DNA from: Tateyamaria sp. ANG-S1
GTDB lineage: Bacteria; Pseudomonadota; Alphaproteobacteria; Rhodobacterales; Rhodobacteraceae
Reading direction: 5' to 3'
Assembly: GCF_000814025.1 (NCBI RefSeq)
Contig: NZ_JWLL01000014.1
Coordinates: 1 to 49,762, forward strand
Length of the DNA: 49,762 nt
The notes under the pieces were generated by a model, which saw only the letters and a list, made by a program, of their open reading frames with translations, was not told the origin of the DNA and made no database searches. Each line of letters opens with the position of its first letter. The stretch's first letter is position 1. Positions 16,490 through 25,290 of this stretch are shown here, one piece after another. The translations under genes and the position numbers were made by a program.

Positions 16490-18034
16490 TCAGATTGCCA
16501 GCACGAACACGGCCAGCATGGCAATACCGCTGATCCGGCTCATCGGGTCCTTGATCGCAAAGACGACTGGGTCGTCCTGCATCTGCCTCCGCTGCGCGAG
16601 GATCAGGGCGCGACCGATCCAGTAGGTCATGATCGGGCAGACAAGCAGCAGGATTTCGGGGCGGCTGTAAAGCTGCGTAACAGTGTGGCCCGAGACATAG
16701 AGCGCAAGGACCGTGACCGCGTTGAAGCCTGCCGCCGCCGAGAGTGCTGCGATCATGCTGAGGTCGACGTTTTCGTAGTCCCGGTTCTCTGGCGAGGCGC
16801 GGTCGGCATCGGCGCAGGCCGTCAGTTCGACGAAGCGTTTCATCAGCGCCAGCGAGACGAAGATCGACAGGGCAAAGACCAGCAGCCACGACGACAGCGT
16901 GACGCCGATGGCCACCGCACCACCCAAGAGCCGCATGGTATAGAGCCCGGCGAGCGTGAGCACGTCCACGAGCAGGATTTTCTTCAGGTAGAAGGAATAG
17001 GCCGTCGTCATGGCGAAGTAGATCATCAGCACGACGGCGAAGCTTGTGGAGAGGGGCAGGGCCAGCACTGCCCCGAGGATCAGGAGGATGGGTATCGCCA
17101 GCATGGCGTGGATCAGTGGGATGTCTCCCCGCGCCAACGGGCGGTTGCGCTTGGTGCGGTGGGCCCTGTCCTCTTGCAGATCAACCAGGTCGTTCAGGAT
17201 GTAGCAGGCCGACGCCGCCATGCAGAAGGCCAGTGCGGCGACCACCGAGACGAACAGGTTCTGGAAGCTGAGCGCGTGGGCTGCGATCATCGGCACGAAG
17301 ACCAGCGCGTTCTTGGAATACTGGTGCACCCGGAACTGCCGCGCCCAGTCGCGCAGGGTTGCGCCGTTGTCTTCGATGAATTGTGCATGGGGCGCCATCT
17401 TGCGCAGCCTTGCAGAGACGCTGGGCGGGGTGCGGATGGCGATGGGCTGGCGGGCATGTTCCCAAACGGGCAGGTCGGCTGCCGCGTTGCCCACGTAGTC
17501 AAAGCCTTTGCTGCCGAATTCCTTGATCATAAGCTCAGCCTTGGCCCGGCCCGACAGGTTCACGGTTGGGGTGGTTGCGTAGTAGCCGGTGAAAATGCCG
17601 AGGTGATCGGCGACGGCCTTGACCATATCCTCGTGCGAGGCGGAGGCGAGGTAGACCTTGCGCCCGGCCAGATGGGCCAGACGGATCATCGACAGGATCG
17701 TCTTGTCATAGGGCAAGGTTTCGGGGGCGCAGTCCATGCCGGCGCACAGGAAGTCCTTGAGTGACGCCTTGCCCTTATTTAGCGCGCCCAGCATGCCGAA
17801 GATCGATCCGGGCGCGCGCGCAAGGCGGCGGAAGGCGGTTTCGACCAGCAGGTCGGACCGCAGCAATGTGCCATCGAGGTCAACCACGAGGGGTGTGTCG
17901 ACGGCTGTTTCAAGGTCCGGCAGGTTGGGGAGTGCGGTGTCTGCGCCCCGTTGTGCAGCGGCATCGCCGACGCCGCTTTGGATCTCTGTCATGTCAGAGT
18001 TTGAAAGGCTGTCGACATGGTTCTTGACCGTCAT
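16490..18034 (-). CDS. HAD phosphatase-UbiA fusion, decaprenyl-phosphate phosphoribosyltransferase-like
   Basis: Product of 514 aa with two modules. Residues ~47-235 are a HAD domain (VVDLDGTLLRSDLL, ASASHEDMVKAVADHLG, YVGNAAADLPVWEHA). Residues ~250-514 are a UbiA prenyltransferase with nine or so helices and the motif NDLVDLQEDRAHRTKRNRP at ~281, plus LTLAGLYTMRLLGGAVAIGV typical of the phosphoribosyl-transferring branch (Rv3806c). The UbiA part should join decaprenyl phosphate and PRPP to give the 5'-phosphoribosyl lipid. The fused HAD domain is a natural candidate for the phosphatase that removes the 5'-phosphate before DprE1 acts. The ATG at 18034 is preceded by a GAGAGAG element; upstream in-frame Mets lack one. 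It is first in the operon that continues with gtrA, dprE1, dprE2 and a GT-C gene. Confidence 0.85.
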   Translation of the reverse strand: MTVKNHVDSLSNSDMTEIQSGVGDAAAQRGADTALPNLPDLETAVDTPLVVDLDGTLLRSDLLVETAFRRLARAPGSIFGMLGALNKGKASLKDFLCAGMDCAPETLPYDKTILSMIRLAHLAGRKVYLASASHEDMVKAVADHLGIFTGYYATTPTVNLSGRAKAELMIKEFGSKGFDYVGNAAADLPVWEHARQPIAIRTPPSVSARLRKMAPHAQFIEDNGATLRDWARQFRVHQYSKNALVFVPMIAAHALSFQNLFVSVVAALAFCMAASACYILNDLVDLQEDRAHRTKRNRPLARGDIPLIHAMLAIPILLILGAVLALPLSTSFAVVLMIYFAMTTAYSFYLKKILLVDVLTLAGLYTMRLLGGAVAIGVTLSSWLLVFALSIFVSLALMKRFVELTACADADRASPENRDYENVDLSMIAALSAAAGFNAVTVLALYVSGHTVTQLYSRPEILLLVCPIMTYWIGRALILAQRRQMQDDPVVFAIKDPMSRISGIAMLAVFVLAI

Positions 18035-18452
18035 GCGCGTATCTCTCTCTGGGTTCTTTCCCGTCTCGGGGCGTTTGATCATATGTCGCATCGGACGTTT
18101 CACCCGCCATTTTCGCCCTGTTGAACGCGGAACATTCAGGCAGTTTGCGAGCGTGCCGAGGCACCGTGTCTGCAAAAACAACGGGGTTGCAAATCCGTTC
18201 CCTGGCCCTGTTGAGCATCGGCAGGGATGTGCCCAATTGCAGTGACCATCGGCGGCAGAAGGCCGGAAAACATGCTGCAAATGCAGCAACGCTGGCCGAA
18301 CACATTGTTTAGGCGGCACACCGAACCGTATCTATGTTGCGCCGCGTCAGGAATCGTCCTGACTGCTGCGTGACGGGTTCAACTTACCCGCTGAATGGCT
18401 GCCACGCTGCCGCTCAGCAGCCCGATGGATCGGGCGTGCCGGGAGGAGAAGG
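18035..18452. other. divergent promoter region between ubiA and asmA-like genes
   Basis: This is a 418-base gap between two divergent operons. It must contain promoters for both. No RNA gene, clear palindromic operator or small gene was recognised. Confidence 0.5.
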
Positions 18453-20258
18453 ATGACAAAACACGATCAACACACGCGCAGGCTTTGGGCGCGCCGTGGT
18501 TTGATAGCGGGCGCTCTTGTTCTGACCGCCGCGACCGCAGTCTTCTTGTTTTCCAAGCGCGATCTGGATGCGATTGCCCGCACCGGTATCAATGCCGAGA
18601 TCGGGCGCATCGCTGGCGAACATGCCGCGTTGCGCGACGACAGTTCGGTGACCCTGCGCCCGGATTTGCGGGTTGTTGTGGCCGATCCCGTCTTTGATTT
18701 CGGAGAGGACGACGCGGGCGCTTTGAGCCTTGCGCGCCTTGATGCGACCCTGCGGCCCACGCCGCTGTTGAAGGGAGAGGCGGAGATCGCGAGCCTGCAC
18801 TTGCATCGCCCGCACCTGTCCTTTGACGGGTTGGATGTGTCTGCCCTGTTTGGTCCGTGGTCCGGTGAGGCGGACGGCATGACCACACCCGCACGTATCG
18901 AGATTGTCGATGCGGTCGTGGACGTGGCCGACGCGCTGCACTTGAGTGACCTGAACCTGTCCATCGTGCGGCAGGGTGCGGACGATGCCGTGCTGGTCGA
19001 GGGTGATTTCGTCGTGGGATCGCGCCGGGCTGTCGTGGAATTGCAACTGGACGATGCGCGGCTTGCCTTTTCCGACGCGGGAAGCGATGGGCGCCTGTCG
19101 ATCCGGTTTGACGCCGTGGAACAGGCGCAAGACACAGGTCAGCCATCCACGGACGCCGATACCAGCTTGCTTGCCGATCTGCGGCAGGTCGCGGACAGGA
19201 TGCGTGTGTTCGGACGCAGCCCGCTTACGGTGAAAGGGCACTTTGCTGTTGCCCCCGATGCCATCCGTATCTCCGACGCAACCTTTTCCCAGAGCGGGAT
19301 TGCCCTGACCGGCGATCTGGCTCTGCGTGCAGGCTCGGATCAGGGTGTTTTTCCGGAACTGCTGGCCTTACAGCACTCTTTGGACGGGGCGGTGTCCGAT
19401 CTGATGCGACAGGTGGACAGCGGCAACTGGGCGGAGGCCCCGATCGAGACGGATTGGCTCAACGGGCTTGAGGTCGACTTTGACCTCGCTGGTCAGGACA
19501 TCGCGTTGGGTGGCGCAACCATCGATGCGGTGTCGATGTCGCTGGAAGCGCGCGCGTCAGGCCTGTCGCTGGACATCTCGACCGAGAGCGAAACGCTTGG
19601 CCGGCTCTCGGCGCGGACGGATATCAGGAAACAGGGTGAGGTTGCGGTGGTTGCGTCATTGTCTGACGCTTCGCTGACCAACCTGACGCAACCCATCGCC
19701 AGTCGGATGCAGGCCCGCCTGATTGGCACACCACAATTGCCCGAGGGGGCGGTGGATGCTGATCTGCAGCTTGCCGGGCACGGGACGACGGTGGGCGCGT
19801 TGTTTGACAGCCTGTCGGGATCTTTCACCGCCTCCATGCAGGATGGCAGCCTGAGTGGCGGGGATGTGACTGCCACGCTTCAGACCCTCGCCAACGGGCG
19901 TCAGTTCATGACCAAGGAAAAGGGGCCGCTTATTCCCGCGGCGGGCCGGACCCATTTCGACCTGATTGACGGTCAGGTGGGGATCGAGGCGGGCACCGCT
20001 CGCATTTCGCGCCTGACCATCGCGGGTGAGCGGCTTGAGATTGATATGCTGGGCGAGGTCGGTCTGAAAACCGGTGCGGTGTCCGTTGTGGGCAACGCGC
20101 AGCTCGCCGCCGCAGAAGAGACGGCGGCCGAGGATTTGCCACGCCATGTTGACTTGCCCTTTGGCATTGGCGGCACTGTTTTCACCCCCATGGTTGCGGC
20201 GGGTGTGCCCCAGTTCGAAGTTGCGGCGCATATTCCGCCGCATCGCGTAGGCCAATGA
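18453..20258 (+). CDS. AsmA-family inner-membrane/periplasmic protein
   Basis: Product of 601 aa with one N-terminal membrane anchor (residues ~14-32, GLIAGALVLTAATAVFLF) and a long, beta-rich periplasmic part. Repeated beta-strand units such as LARLDATLRPTPLLKGEAEIASLHLHRP are typical of AsmA/TamB-type proteins. The C-terminus contains the AsmA domain stretch LQDGSLSGGDVTATLQTLANG and IDGQVGIEAGTARISRLTIAG. AsmA-like proteins form grooves that carry lipids between membranes. It is preceded by GGAGG at good spacing and opens a plus-strand run of cell-envelope genes, so it may move the glycolipid product to the outer membrane. It is about the usual length for the shorter AsmA branch. Confidence 0.82.
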   Translation: MTKHDQHTRRLWARRGLIAGALVLTAATAVFLFSKRDLDAIARTGINAEIGRIAGEHAALRDDSSVTLRPDLRVVVADPVFDFGEDDAGALSLARLDATLRPTPLLKGEAEIASLHLHRPHLSFDGLDVSALFGPWSGEADGMTTPARIEIVDAVVDVADALHLSDLNLSIVRQGADDAVLVEGDFVVGSRRAVVELQLDDARLAFSDAGSDGRLSIRFDAVEQAQDTGQPSTDADTSLLADLRQVADRMRVFGRSPLTVKGHFAVAPDAIRISDATFSQSGIALTGDLALRAGSDQGVFPELLALQHSLDGAVSDLMRQVDSGNWAEAPIETDWLNGLEVDFDLAGQDIALGGATIDAVSMSLEARASGLSLDISTESETLGRLSARTDIRKQGEVAVVASLSDASLTNLTQPIASRMQARLIGTPQLPEGAVDADLQLAGHGTTVGALFDSLSGSFTASMQDGSLSGGDVTATLQTLANGRQFMTKEKGPLIPAAGRTHFDLIDGQVGIEAGTARISRLTIAGERLEIDMLGEVGLKTGAVSVVGNAQLAAAEETAAEDLPRHVDLPFGIGGTVFTPMVAAGVPQFEVAAHIPPHRVGQ

Positions 20259-20341
20259 TAGAGTTACTAAAATAGGTGCCTGGTCCGGTGCCGCCTGCAT
20301 TTATAGCGGGCATGCCCCGGATCGGGAGTTGAATTGAACAT

Positions 20342-21880
20342 ATGTCGGATAGTCCCCAACCCCATCGCGCGCCGCTGTCCCGCAGCCCATGGCTGGCCGC
20401 AGCGCTTTTTCTGATCTGGCTGATCTACTACGCCAGTCTGCTCTACCCTGGACTTGGCGGGATGCTGAATGCGGGGGACTCGGCCAAGTTCCAGACCCTC
20501 GGCCATACGTCCATTCTGGTGCATGGCCCGGGCTATCCCTTTGTCCTTTTGATGGGCACGGTGGTGCGTGCGCTTGATCTGCCGTTCGAGCCATGGCGGG
20601 TGATGACCATTGCGCTGGCGTCGATCCCCGGCGCAGTCGCGGTCGCCATGAGCTTTCTGATCGTGGGGCGGCTGACGGGCAGCGTGCTGTTTGGTGTCGC
20701 GGCATCGTTCCTGCTGGGCAGCGCCGGTTTGATGGCGGTGCAGGCGACAGAGGCGGAGGTGTACCCCCTCGCCCTTGCCTTTATCCTGTCCATTGTCTTT
20801 GCGCTGATCCTGTTCGTTGAAACCAAGCAAACGCGGTATTTCGTAATTGCCTGCGCGATCTATGCCCTGTCCTTTGGCAACCACCTGATGATGGTGATGC
20901 TGGCGCCCATCGGCTTGCTGGTGATGGCGACGCATTATCGCCAGCTGTTGCGCCCAAGGGTGCTGTTGGCTGTCGTTGGATTGCTTGCAGTCGGGGCGAG
21001 CCAGTATTTGTACCTTGCCTGGGTGACGCACGCGCCGACGACCGCCTATTCCGAATATCTGCCCCTGCCGCCCACGGTGTCCGAGTTGCGGGATTACATT
21101 GCAGGGACCTATTTCGGTGATCTTTACGGCTCTGGCCTGCAATCGCTTCAGACAGCGTCGGTTCTCTTCGGCACGCTGAGCCAGGCGCATCCCATGGTGT
21201 CCGTCCCTCTGATCGCCGTGGGTCTGTTGCAGTTCGCCATTGGCTGGCGGCATCGGGACAAGGCCTGGGCTGGCATCGCGCTGGTTCTAGGCACGGCGCT
21301 CGCCTTTCTGCCGTTTATGATCTGGTACGGAGCCTATGACATTCAGGCGTTTCACTTGCCCGTGCTGGGGCCGCTCTTGATTGGCGCTATTGCGGCCATC
21401 GGCTGGTGGACCGCCCGCTGGCCTCGGCTGTTCCCTTGGGTCGGGGCGCTTCTGCTGACGGTGGGCGTGTTTCGGGCCGGTCAAATGGCGCTCTACCTCG
21501 ATGCGCGCGAACCGGATTATGCGGACCTTGTCGACACGCTTCATACGGTGATGGCGCAGGCGCCTGTGGATGAGCCTGTCGTGTCCATGTCCTACGGCCT
21601 GCGCATGGCGACGCTTTATCACGAGCTGTTGGGCGAGGTGCCGCAACCGGCGATCTACCGTGTCACCTGGCGGACCGAGGAGGCGATCCCGGATGAGGGC
21701 CCTGTGGGCGGTATCGTTATCCCCACGGATGGGGAACAGATGTTGCGCTGGATCGAACACCGCAATCCAGACCTGTCCTGCCGCACGGTTCCAATCGAGC
21801 AGCCCGACCCCGTGAGATGGCCCGCCTACGGGTTTGTCTGTGACCGGCAGGAGGCGTCGGCAGGTTTGCCGCAGGACTAG
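20342..21880 (+). CDS. DUF2723 membrane protein, GT-C-like
   Basis: Product of 512 aa. The first ~390 residues hold ten or more hydrophobic helices; the C-terminal ~110 residues are soluble. The N-terminal loop YPGLGGMLNAGDSAKFQTLG with HGPGYPFVLLMG is the DUF2723 (TMEM260-like) signature, where the Asp of GD[SA] corresponds to the catalytic acid of GT-C protein mannosyltransferase-type enzymes. EAEVYPLALAF and LSFGNHLMM are also family stretches. It probably uses a polyprenyl-phosphate sugar on the periplasmic side. It follows the AsmA-like gene by 83 bases with GGGAG upstream. It is the second candidate user, besides the gene at 12386, of the pentosyl-lipid made by the neighbouring operon. 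Confidence 0.82.
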   Translation: MSDSPQPHRAPLSRSPWLAAALFLIWLIYYASLLYPGLGGMLNAGDSAKFQTLGHTSILVHGPGYPFVLLMGTVVRALDLPFEPWRVMTIALASIPGAVAVAMSFLIVGRLTGSVLFGVAASFLLGSAGLMAVQATEAEVYPLALAFILSIVFALILFVETKQTRYFVIACAIYALSFGNHLMMVMLAPIGLLVMATHYRQLLRPRVLLAVVGLLAVGASQYLYLAWVTHAPTTAYSEYLPLPPTVSELRDYIAGTYFGDLYGSGLQSLQTASVLFGTLSQAHPMVSVPLIAVGLLQFAIGWRHRDKAWAGIALVLGTALAFLPFMIWYGAYDIQAFHLPVLGPLLIGAIAAIGWWTARWPRLFPWVGALLLTVGVFRAGQMALYLDAREPDYADLVDTLHTVMAQAPVDEPVVSMSYGLRMATLYHELLGEVPQPAIYRVTWRTEEAIPDEGPVGGIVIPTDGEQMLRWIEHRNPDLSCRTVPIEQPDPVRWPAYGFVCDRQEASAGLPQD

Positions 21881-22085
21881 GCAAATGCCCGCCCATTGAT
21901 CAAAGCGTTGAAAACGCTGGCTGACGCTTCGTCACCAATTCTTACATTACGTCATATAAGCGACATTCCGCTTGATCCGTTGACAGCTACACCGCACCTA
22001 TTGCGCACGGGCCCTTAGCCGAATCGCCAAAGCGCCCGAGACGTTCCGACTACAACCGTGTTCCGGCTATAGAAGGTACTCTACC

Positions 22086-23285
22086 TTGCGCATATCCCCT
22101 GCTCTGTTCGGCGTTTCGCTGTTCGCTTTCATCTTGTCCTGCTCCGGCCATCTGCCCATGGCAATCGCCGATACCGAAGGTATGGAGGCTGTTGATACCA
22201 TGGCTTTGTCCGAGGCTGCCCTTCCCCTTGATCTGCCCGATGCAGAACCCCACGCGGGTCTGCGCATCGTGGATACCGAGATCGTCAACCAGCTGACCGG
22301 GGCGGCGTCTCCGAACGCCACAGATGCCCGGTGGAACGTGCATGGCACCGATCTGGGCCACATGTTCAAACACAAGGGCGAGCTGTTCATGGTGTTTGGC
22401 GACACCTACGGCTCGGACGGCGGCGATTGGCGCAGCAACACGCTGGCCCGCATGGCGAACCCCGATCCCGCCAGCGACTTTTCTATCGCTTCCATGATCG
22501 AAACGGCCACGGGTGCGGCCAAGGAAGTGATCCGCTCTGCCAAGATCCCCGGCTTTGAATGGACGGTCATCCCGACCAACGGCATCTCGCTGGGGGAGCG
22601 GATGGTGCTGCACTATATGTCGGTGCGCATGTGGGGGCAGGATGACAAGTGGTATGTGCGCCGCTCGGGCCTCGCCTATTCCGACGACGATGGCCAGAAC
22701 TGGACGCGGTCGGACACGGCCATGTGGCCTGCGGGCACGGGCTTTGAACAGGTGGCTTACGTGGATCACGAGGGGATGATCTATGTCTTTGGTATCCCCC
22801 AGGGCCGGTTTGGCGGCGTGCGCCTTGGCCGTGTGACGCCTGAAAACGTTTTTGATCCGGCCGCTTATGAGTACTGGAATGGCATGGGCTGGGCAGCGGA
22901 TGTGCGTGCTGCACAAGCCGTGGTCCCTGCTCCTGCGGGTGAGCTGTCGGTCGCGTGGAGCGAGGCGCATCAATCGTGGTTGATGATGTATCTTGAGCCT
23001 GTGGAACGCGCCGTCATCCTGCGCACGGCACCCACGATGACCGGCCCCTGGACCGACGCGCAGATCGTGGCCCATGCGGATGAGTATCCGGGTCTTTACG
23101 CCCCCTATATCGTGCCGGGCCAGACTATCGATGACACCGTTTACTTCACGATGTCCAAGTGGAAGCCCGTCTACAACGTCTTTCTGATGAAGGGTACGGT
23201 CGAAGGCGGTGCCATGGATGTGGCTGCGGTGGACGCCACGAACCTGACCGATCAGGGTCGCGCGACTGACCTGATCGCAGAGTGA
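22086..23285 (+). CDS. exported DUF4185 beta-propeller protein
   Basis: Product of 399 aa with a TTG start preceded by AGAAGG. The hydrophobic N-terminus (ALFGVSLFAFILSCSG) is a signal peptide, and the Cys at residue 19 makes a lipoprotein possible although the lipobox is poor. The rest matches DUF4185, related to five-bladed propeller glycosidases: WNVHGTDLGHMFKHKGELFMVFGDTYG, GFEWTVIPTNGIS, YMSVRMWGQDDKWY, GLAYSDDDGQNWTRS, GFEQVAYVDHEGMIYVFGIPQGRFG and LYAPYIVP. In other bacteria DUF4185 members act on arabinan, including mycobacterial arabinogalactan, as endo-D-arabinanases. That fits the DprE cluster next door remarkably well. Substrate assignment is inference from family plus context. 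Confidence 0.8.
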   Translation: MRISPALFGVSLFAFILSCSGHLPMAIADTEGMEAVDTMALSEAALPLDLPDAEPHAGLRIVDTEIVNQLTGAASPNATDARWNVHGTDLGHMFKHKGELFMVFGDTYGSDGGDWRSNTLARMANPDPASDFSIASMIETATGAAKEVIRSAKIPGFEWTVIPTNGISLGERMVLHYMSVRMWGQDDKWYVRRSGLAYSDDDGQNWTRSDTAMWPAGTGFEQVAYVDHEGMIYVFGIPQGRFGGVRLGRVTPENVFDPAAYEYWNGMGWAADVRAAQAVVPAPAGELSVAWSEAHQSWLMMYLEPVERAVILRTAPTMTGPWTDAQIVAHADEYPGLYAPYIVPGQTIDDTVYFTMSKWKPVYNVFLMKGTVEGGAMDVAAVDATNLTDQGRATDLIAE

Positions 23286-23545
23286 TCCGGGGTCGCGTTC
23301 GCGCGACTTCGCTCATATCATAAGGGCTTTCGGCGCTCTTTCGCCCCTTGTCGTCTTGCGGAAAGCAAACGGGCGAAAATGCTCCGCCGGATGGGCGCGA
23401 TCTGGCAGGCTTTTGCCGCTGGATCCGCCCTGCCTTGTCGCGCGCGGCGCAACTCACAACCTTGTTGGTCAACATAAGCGGCGTGGCCCTGTCGAGCTTT
23501 CGGCCGGGCGCGCCACCTTGATTTGTTGCATGTGAGGACGTTGCC

Positions 23546-23803
23546 ATGAAACGCAATCTTTGGGTACTGAACCGCGGCCATGGGGCCATAGTGTTGACCG
23601 CCGCACTGATGGCATTGCCAGTGACTGCACAGGCCTATGTCGGGCCCGGCGCCGGACTGACAGCCATCGGCACGATGCTTGCCCTGATCGCGGCGCTCGT
23701 GCTCGCCCTGGTCGGGTTCGTCTGGTACCCGGTCAAGCGCATGATGCGCGCCAAAAAGGCTAAGGCCGAGATGCAGACCACCCCGAGTGAGACCGAGAGT
23801 TGA
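23546..23803 (+). CDS. small membrane protein with YVGPGAGL motif
   Basis: Product of 85 aa: an N-terminal signal or first helix (AIVLTAALMALPVTAQA), then AYVGPGAGLTAIGTMLALIA running into a second helix and a basic end VWYPVKRMMRAKKAK. The YVGPGAGL-plus-helix architecture recurs as a tiny gene beside sulfotransferase or exopolysaccharide genes in proteobacteria, but I know no function. The stop overlaps the TTG start of the sulfotransferase gene (TTGA), so the two are translationally coupled, which suggests a subunit or assembly partner. Confidence 0.75.
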   Translation: MKRNLWVLNRGHGAIVLTAALMALPVTAQAYVGPGAGLTAIGTMLALIAALVLALVGFVWYPVKRMMRAKKAKAEMQTTPSETES

Positions 23804-25290
23804 GCATCGCGGCCCTGTGTCTGGGCCTTGTCGCTTTCATCTGGGTGCTGCGTGTTCTGCACGCACAACAAGTGGCCGGTGGTATCGTGACCACGACGCA
23901 AGAGGCGTTGTCGGTGATGATGAACAGCGACATCGCCGAGGAAGAGAAAGAGGCGCAGGTTCAGCGCGCGTCTATCAAATTGCTGGGCGGTTTCTTCAGG
24001 ATCACCGGCATCGGTATCGCAGCGATTGGCGCGTCGGTTCTGGTGGTCTGGGGCGGGGCCGCTCTGGGCTTCTATACCGTTGAACACGCGATTGCGGTTG
24101 CAATCAGTTGGCCTTTCCTGCTGGGCTCCACCCTTGCGGCCATCGCGCTTTGGATCGGTTTGGACAAGCTGCGCAAGACGGCGACCGACACCCTTGACCG
24201 GGCAGAAGTGCCCTACGGTCCAATGGACAAGGCGCTGCATGACTTCGCCTTTGCCTCCTCGGACCGGCAGGTCCGGCTTGGCGCGTTTGAAACAAAGCTC
24301 TACCGCCGCCGCATCGACTTGGACACGGCGCAGAAGCCGGTCTTCATCACCTCCCTGCCGCGTGCGGGCACGACCATCATGCTGGAGGGTCTGGCCACGC
24401 TGCCGCAATTTGCGTCGGCCACCTACCAGCATATGCCGTTCACCTTGTCCCCGCTGCTGTGGGGCGGGTTCTCTCGCGCGTTCCGCAAGGCCGGAGACAA
24501 GAGCGAGCGGGCGCATGGCGACGGGATCGAGGTCGGCATGGACAGCCCCGAAGCGTTCGAAGAAATGCTGTGGATGGCGTTCTGGCCTGAGCATTTCGAG
24601 GGCGACCGCATCGATCTGTGGGCGCCCGAGGATCGGAACCATGAATTCGAGGCGTTCTTTCGCACGCATATGGCCAAGGTCGTGGCCACCAAGCCAGGTG
24701 CTGCGCGCTACATCTCGAAGAACAATGCCAACATTGCGCGGCTTGAGCTGCTGGAGCAGGTGTTTCCGGATGCCTCAATCGTGGTGCCCATTCGCAATCC
24801 GCGTGCGCAGGTCAAGTCGCTGATGACCCAACACCTGCGCTTTGCAGAACTGCACGCGCGTGAACCCTTTGCCCGTCGCTACATGGAAGGGATCGGGCAT
24901 TTCGAATTTGGTGAGGCGCTGCGACCTATCGCATTTGGCGCACCGCGCGCGGATGCGTTGGGTGCCGACCATGTGGATTTCTGGCTGCGGTACTGGATCG
25001 ACGCCTATCAGCATGTCCTGGCCACTGCCGGGCCGCAGACCGTCTTTGTCGATCATGATGCGCTGTGCACTGAACCGGGTGCGCTTTTGCCGGAACTGGC
25101 GTCAGCGATCGGGCTCCAGGACCCGGATGACATAGCCACCATGGCCGGGATCTTGCGAGCGCCGCGCCCTGCCCCGGACTTGCCCAAAGCGTCGCCCGAT
25201 CTGATGCGCCGCGCCGAAATTCTGCACGCCGAGTTGTGCAATCAATCCATCTGTTCTCAGGCTTCGTCACTTGGAAAGGTCACCCTATGA
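23800..25290 (+). CDS. membrane-anchored PAPS-dependent sulfotransferase
   Basis: Product of 496 aa from a TTG start coupled to the small gene before it. Three hydrophobic helices lie at ~3-20, ~70-91 and ~98-121. A cytosolic sulfotransferase domain follows: FITSLPRAGTTIMLEGLA (residues ~182-199) is the 5'-phosphosulfate loop for PAPS, and SIVVPIRNPRAQVKSLMTQHL (~327) is the 3'-phosphate-binding region with its conserved Arg and Ser. It should move sulfate from PAPS onto a sugar or lipid hydroxyl at the inner face of the membrane. The N-terminal helices are unusual for bacterial sulfotransferases and imply a membrane-bound acceptor. It overlaps the next gene by ATGA. Confidence 0.85.
   Translation: MSIAALCLGLVAFIWVLRVLHAQQVAGGIVTTTQEALSVMMNSDIAEEEKEAQVQRASIKLLGGFFRITGIGIAAIGASVLVVWGGAALGFYTVEHAIAVAISWPFLLGSTLAAIALWIGLDKLRKTATDTLDRAEVPYGPMDKALHDFAFASSDRQVRLGAFETKLYRRRIDLDTAQKPVFITSLPRAGTTIMLEGLATLPQFASATYQHMPFTLSPLLWGGFSRAFRKAGDKSERAHGDGIEVGMDSPEAFEEMLWMAFWPEHFEGDRIDLWAPEDRNHEFEAFFRTHMAKVVATKPGAARYISKNNANIARLELLEQVFPDASIVVPIRNPRAQVKSLMTQHLRFAELHAREPFARRYMEGIGHFEFGEALRPIAFGAPRADALGADHVDFWLRYWIDAYQHVLATAGPQTVFVDHDALCTEPGALLPELASAIGLQDPDDIATMAGILRAPRPAPDLPKASPDLMRRAEILHAELCNQSICSQASSLGKVTL

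Noticed and set aside
16478..17764. A 428-aa plus-strand frame over the HAD-UbiA gene, and similar long antisense frames at 20267-21253, 22050-23075, 23635-24669, 29411-30322 and 30702-31769
   Set aside because: All are antisense shadows of recognised enzymes and lack domain motifs or ribosome-binding sites.
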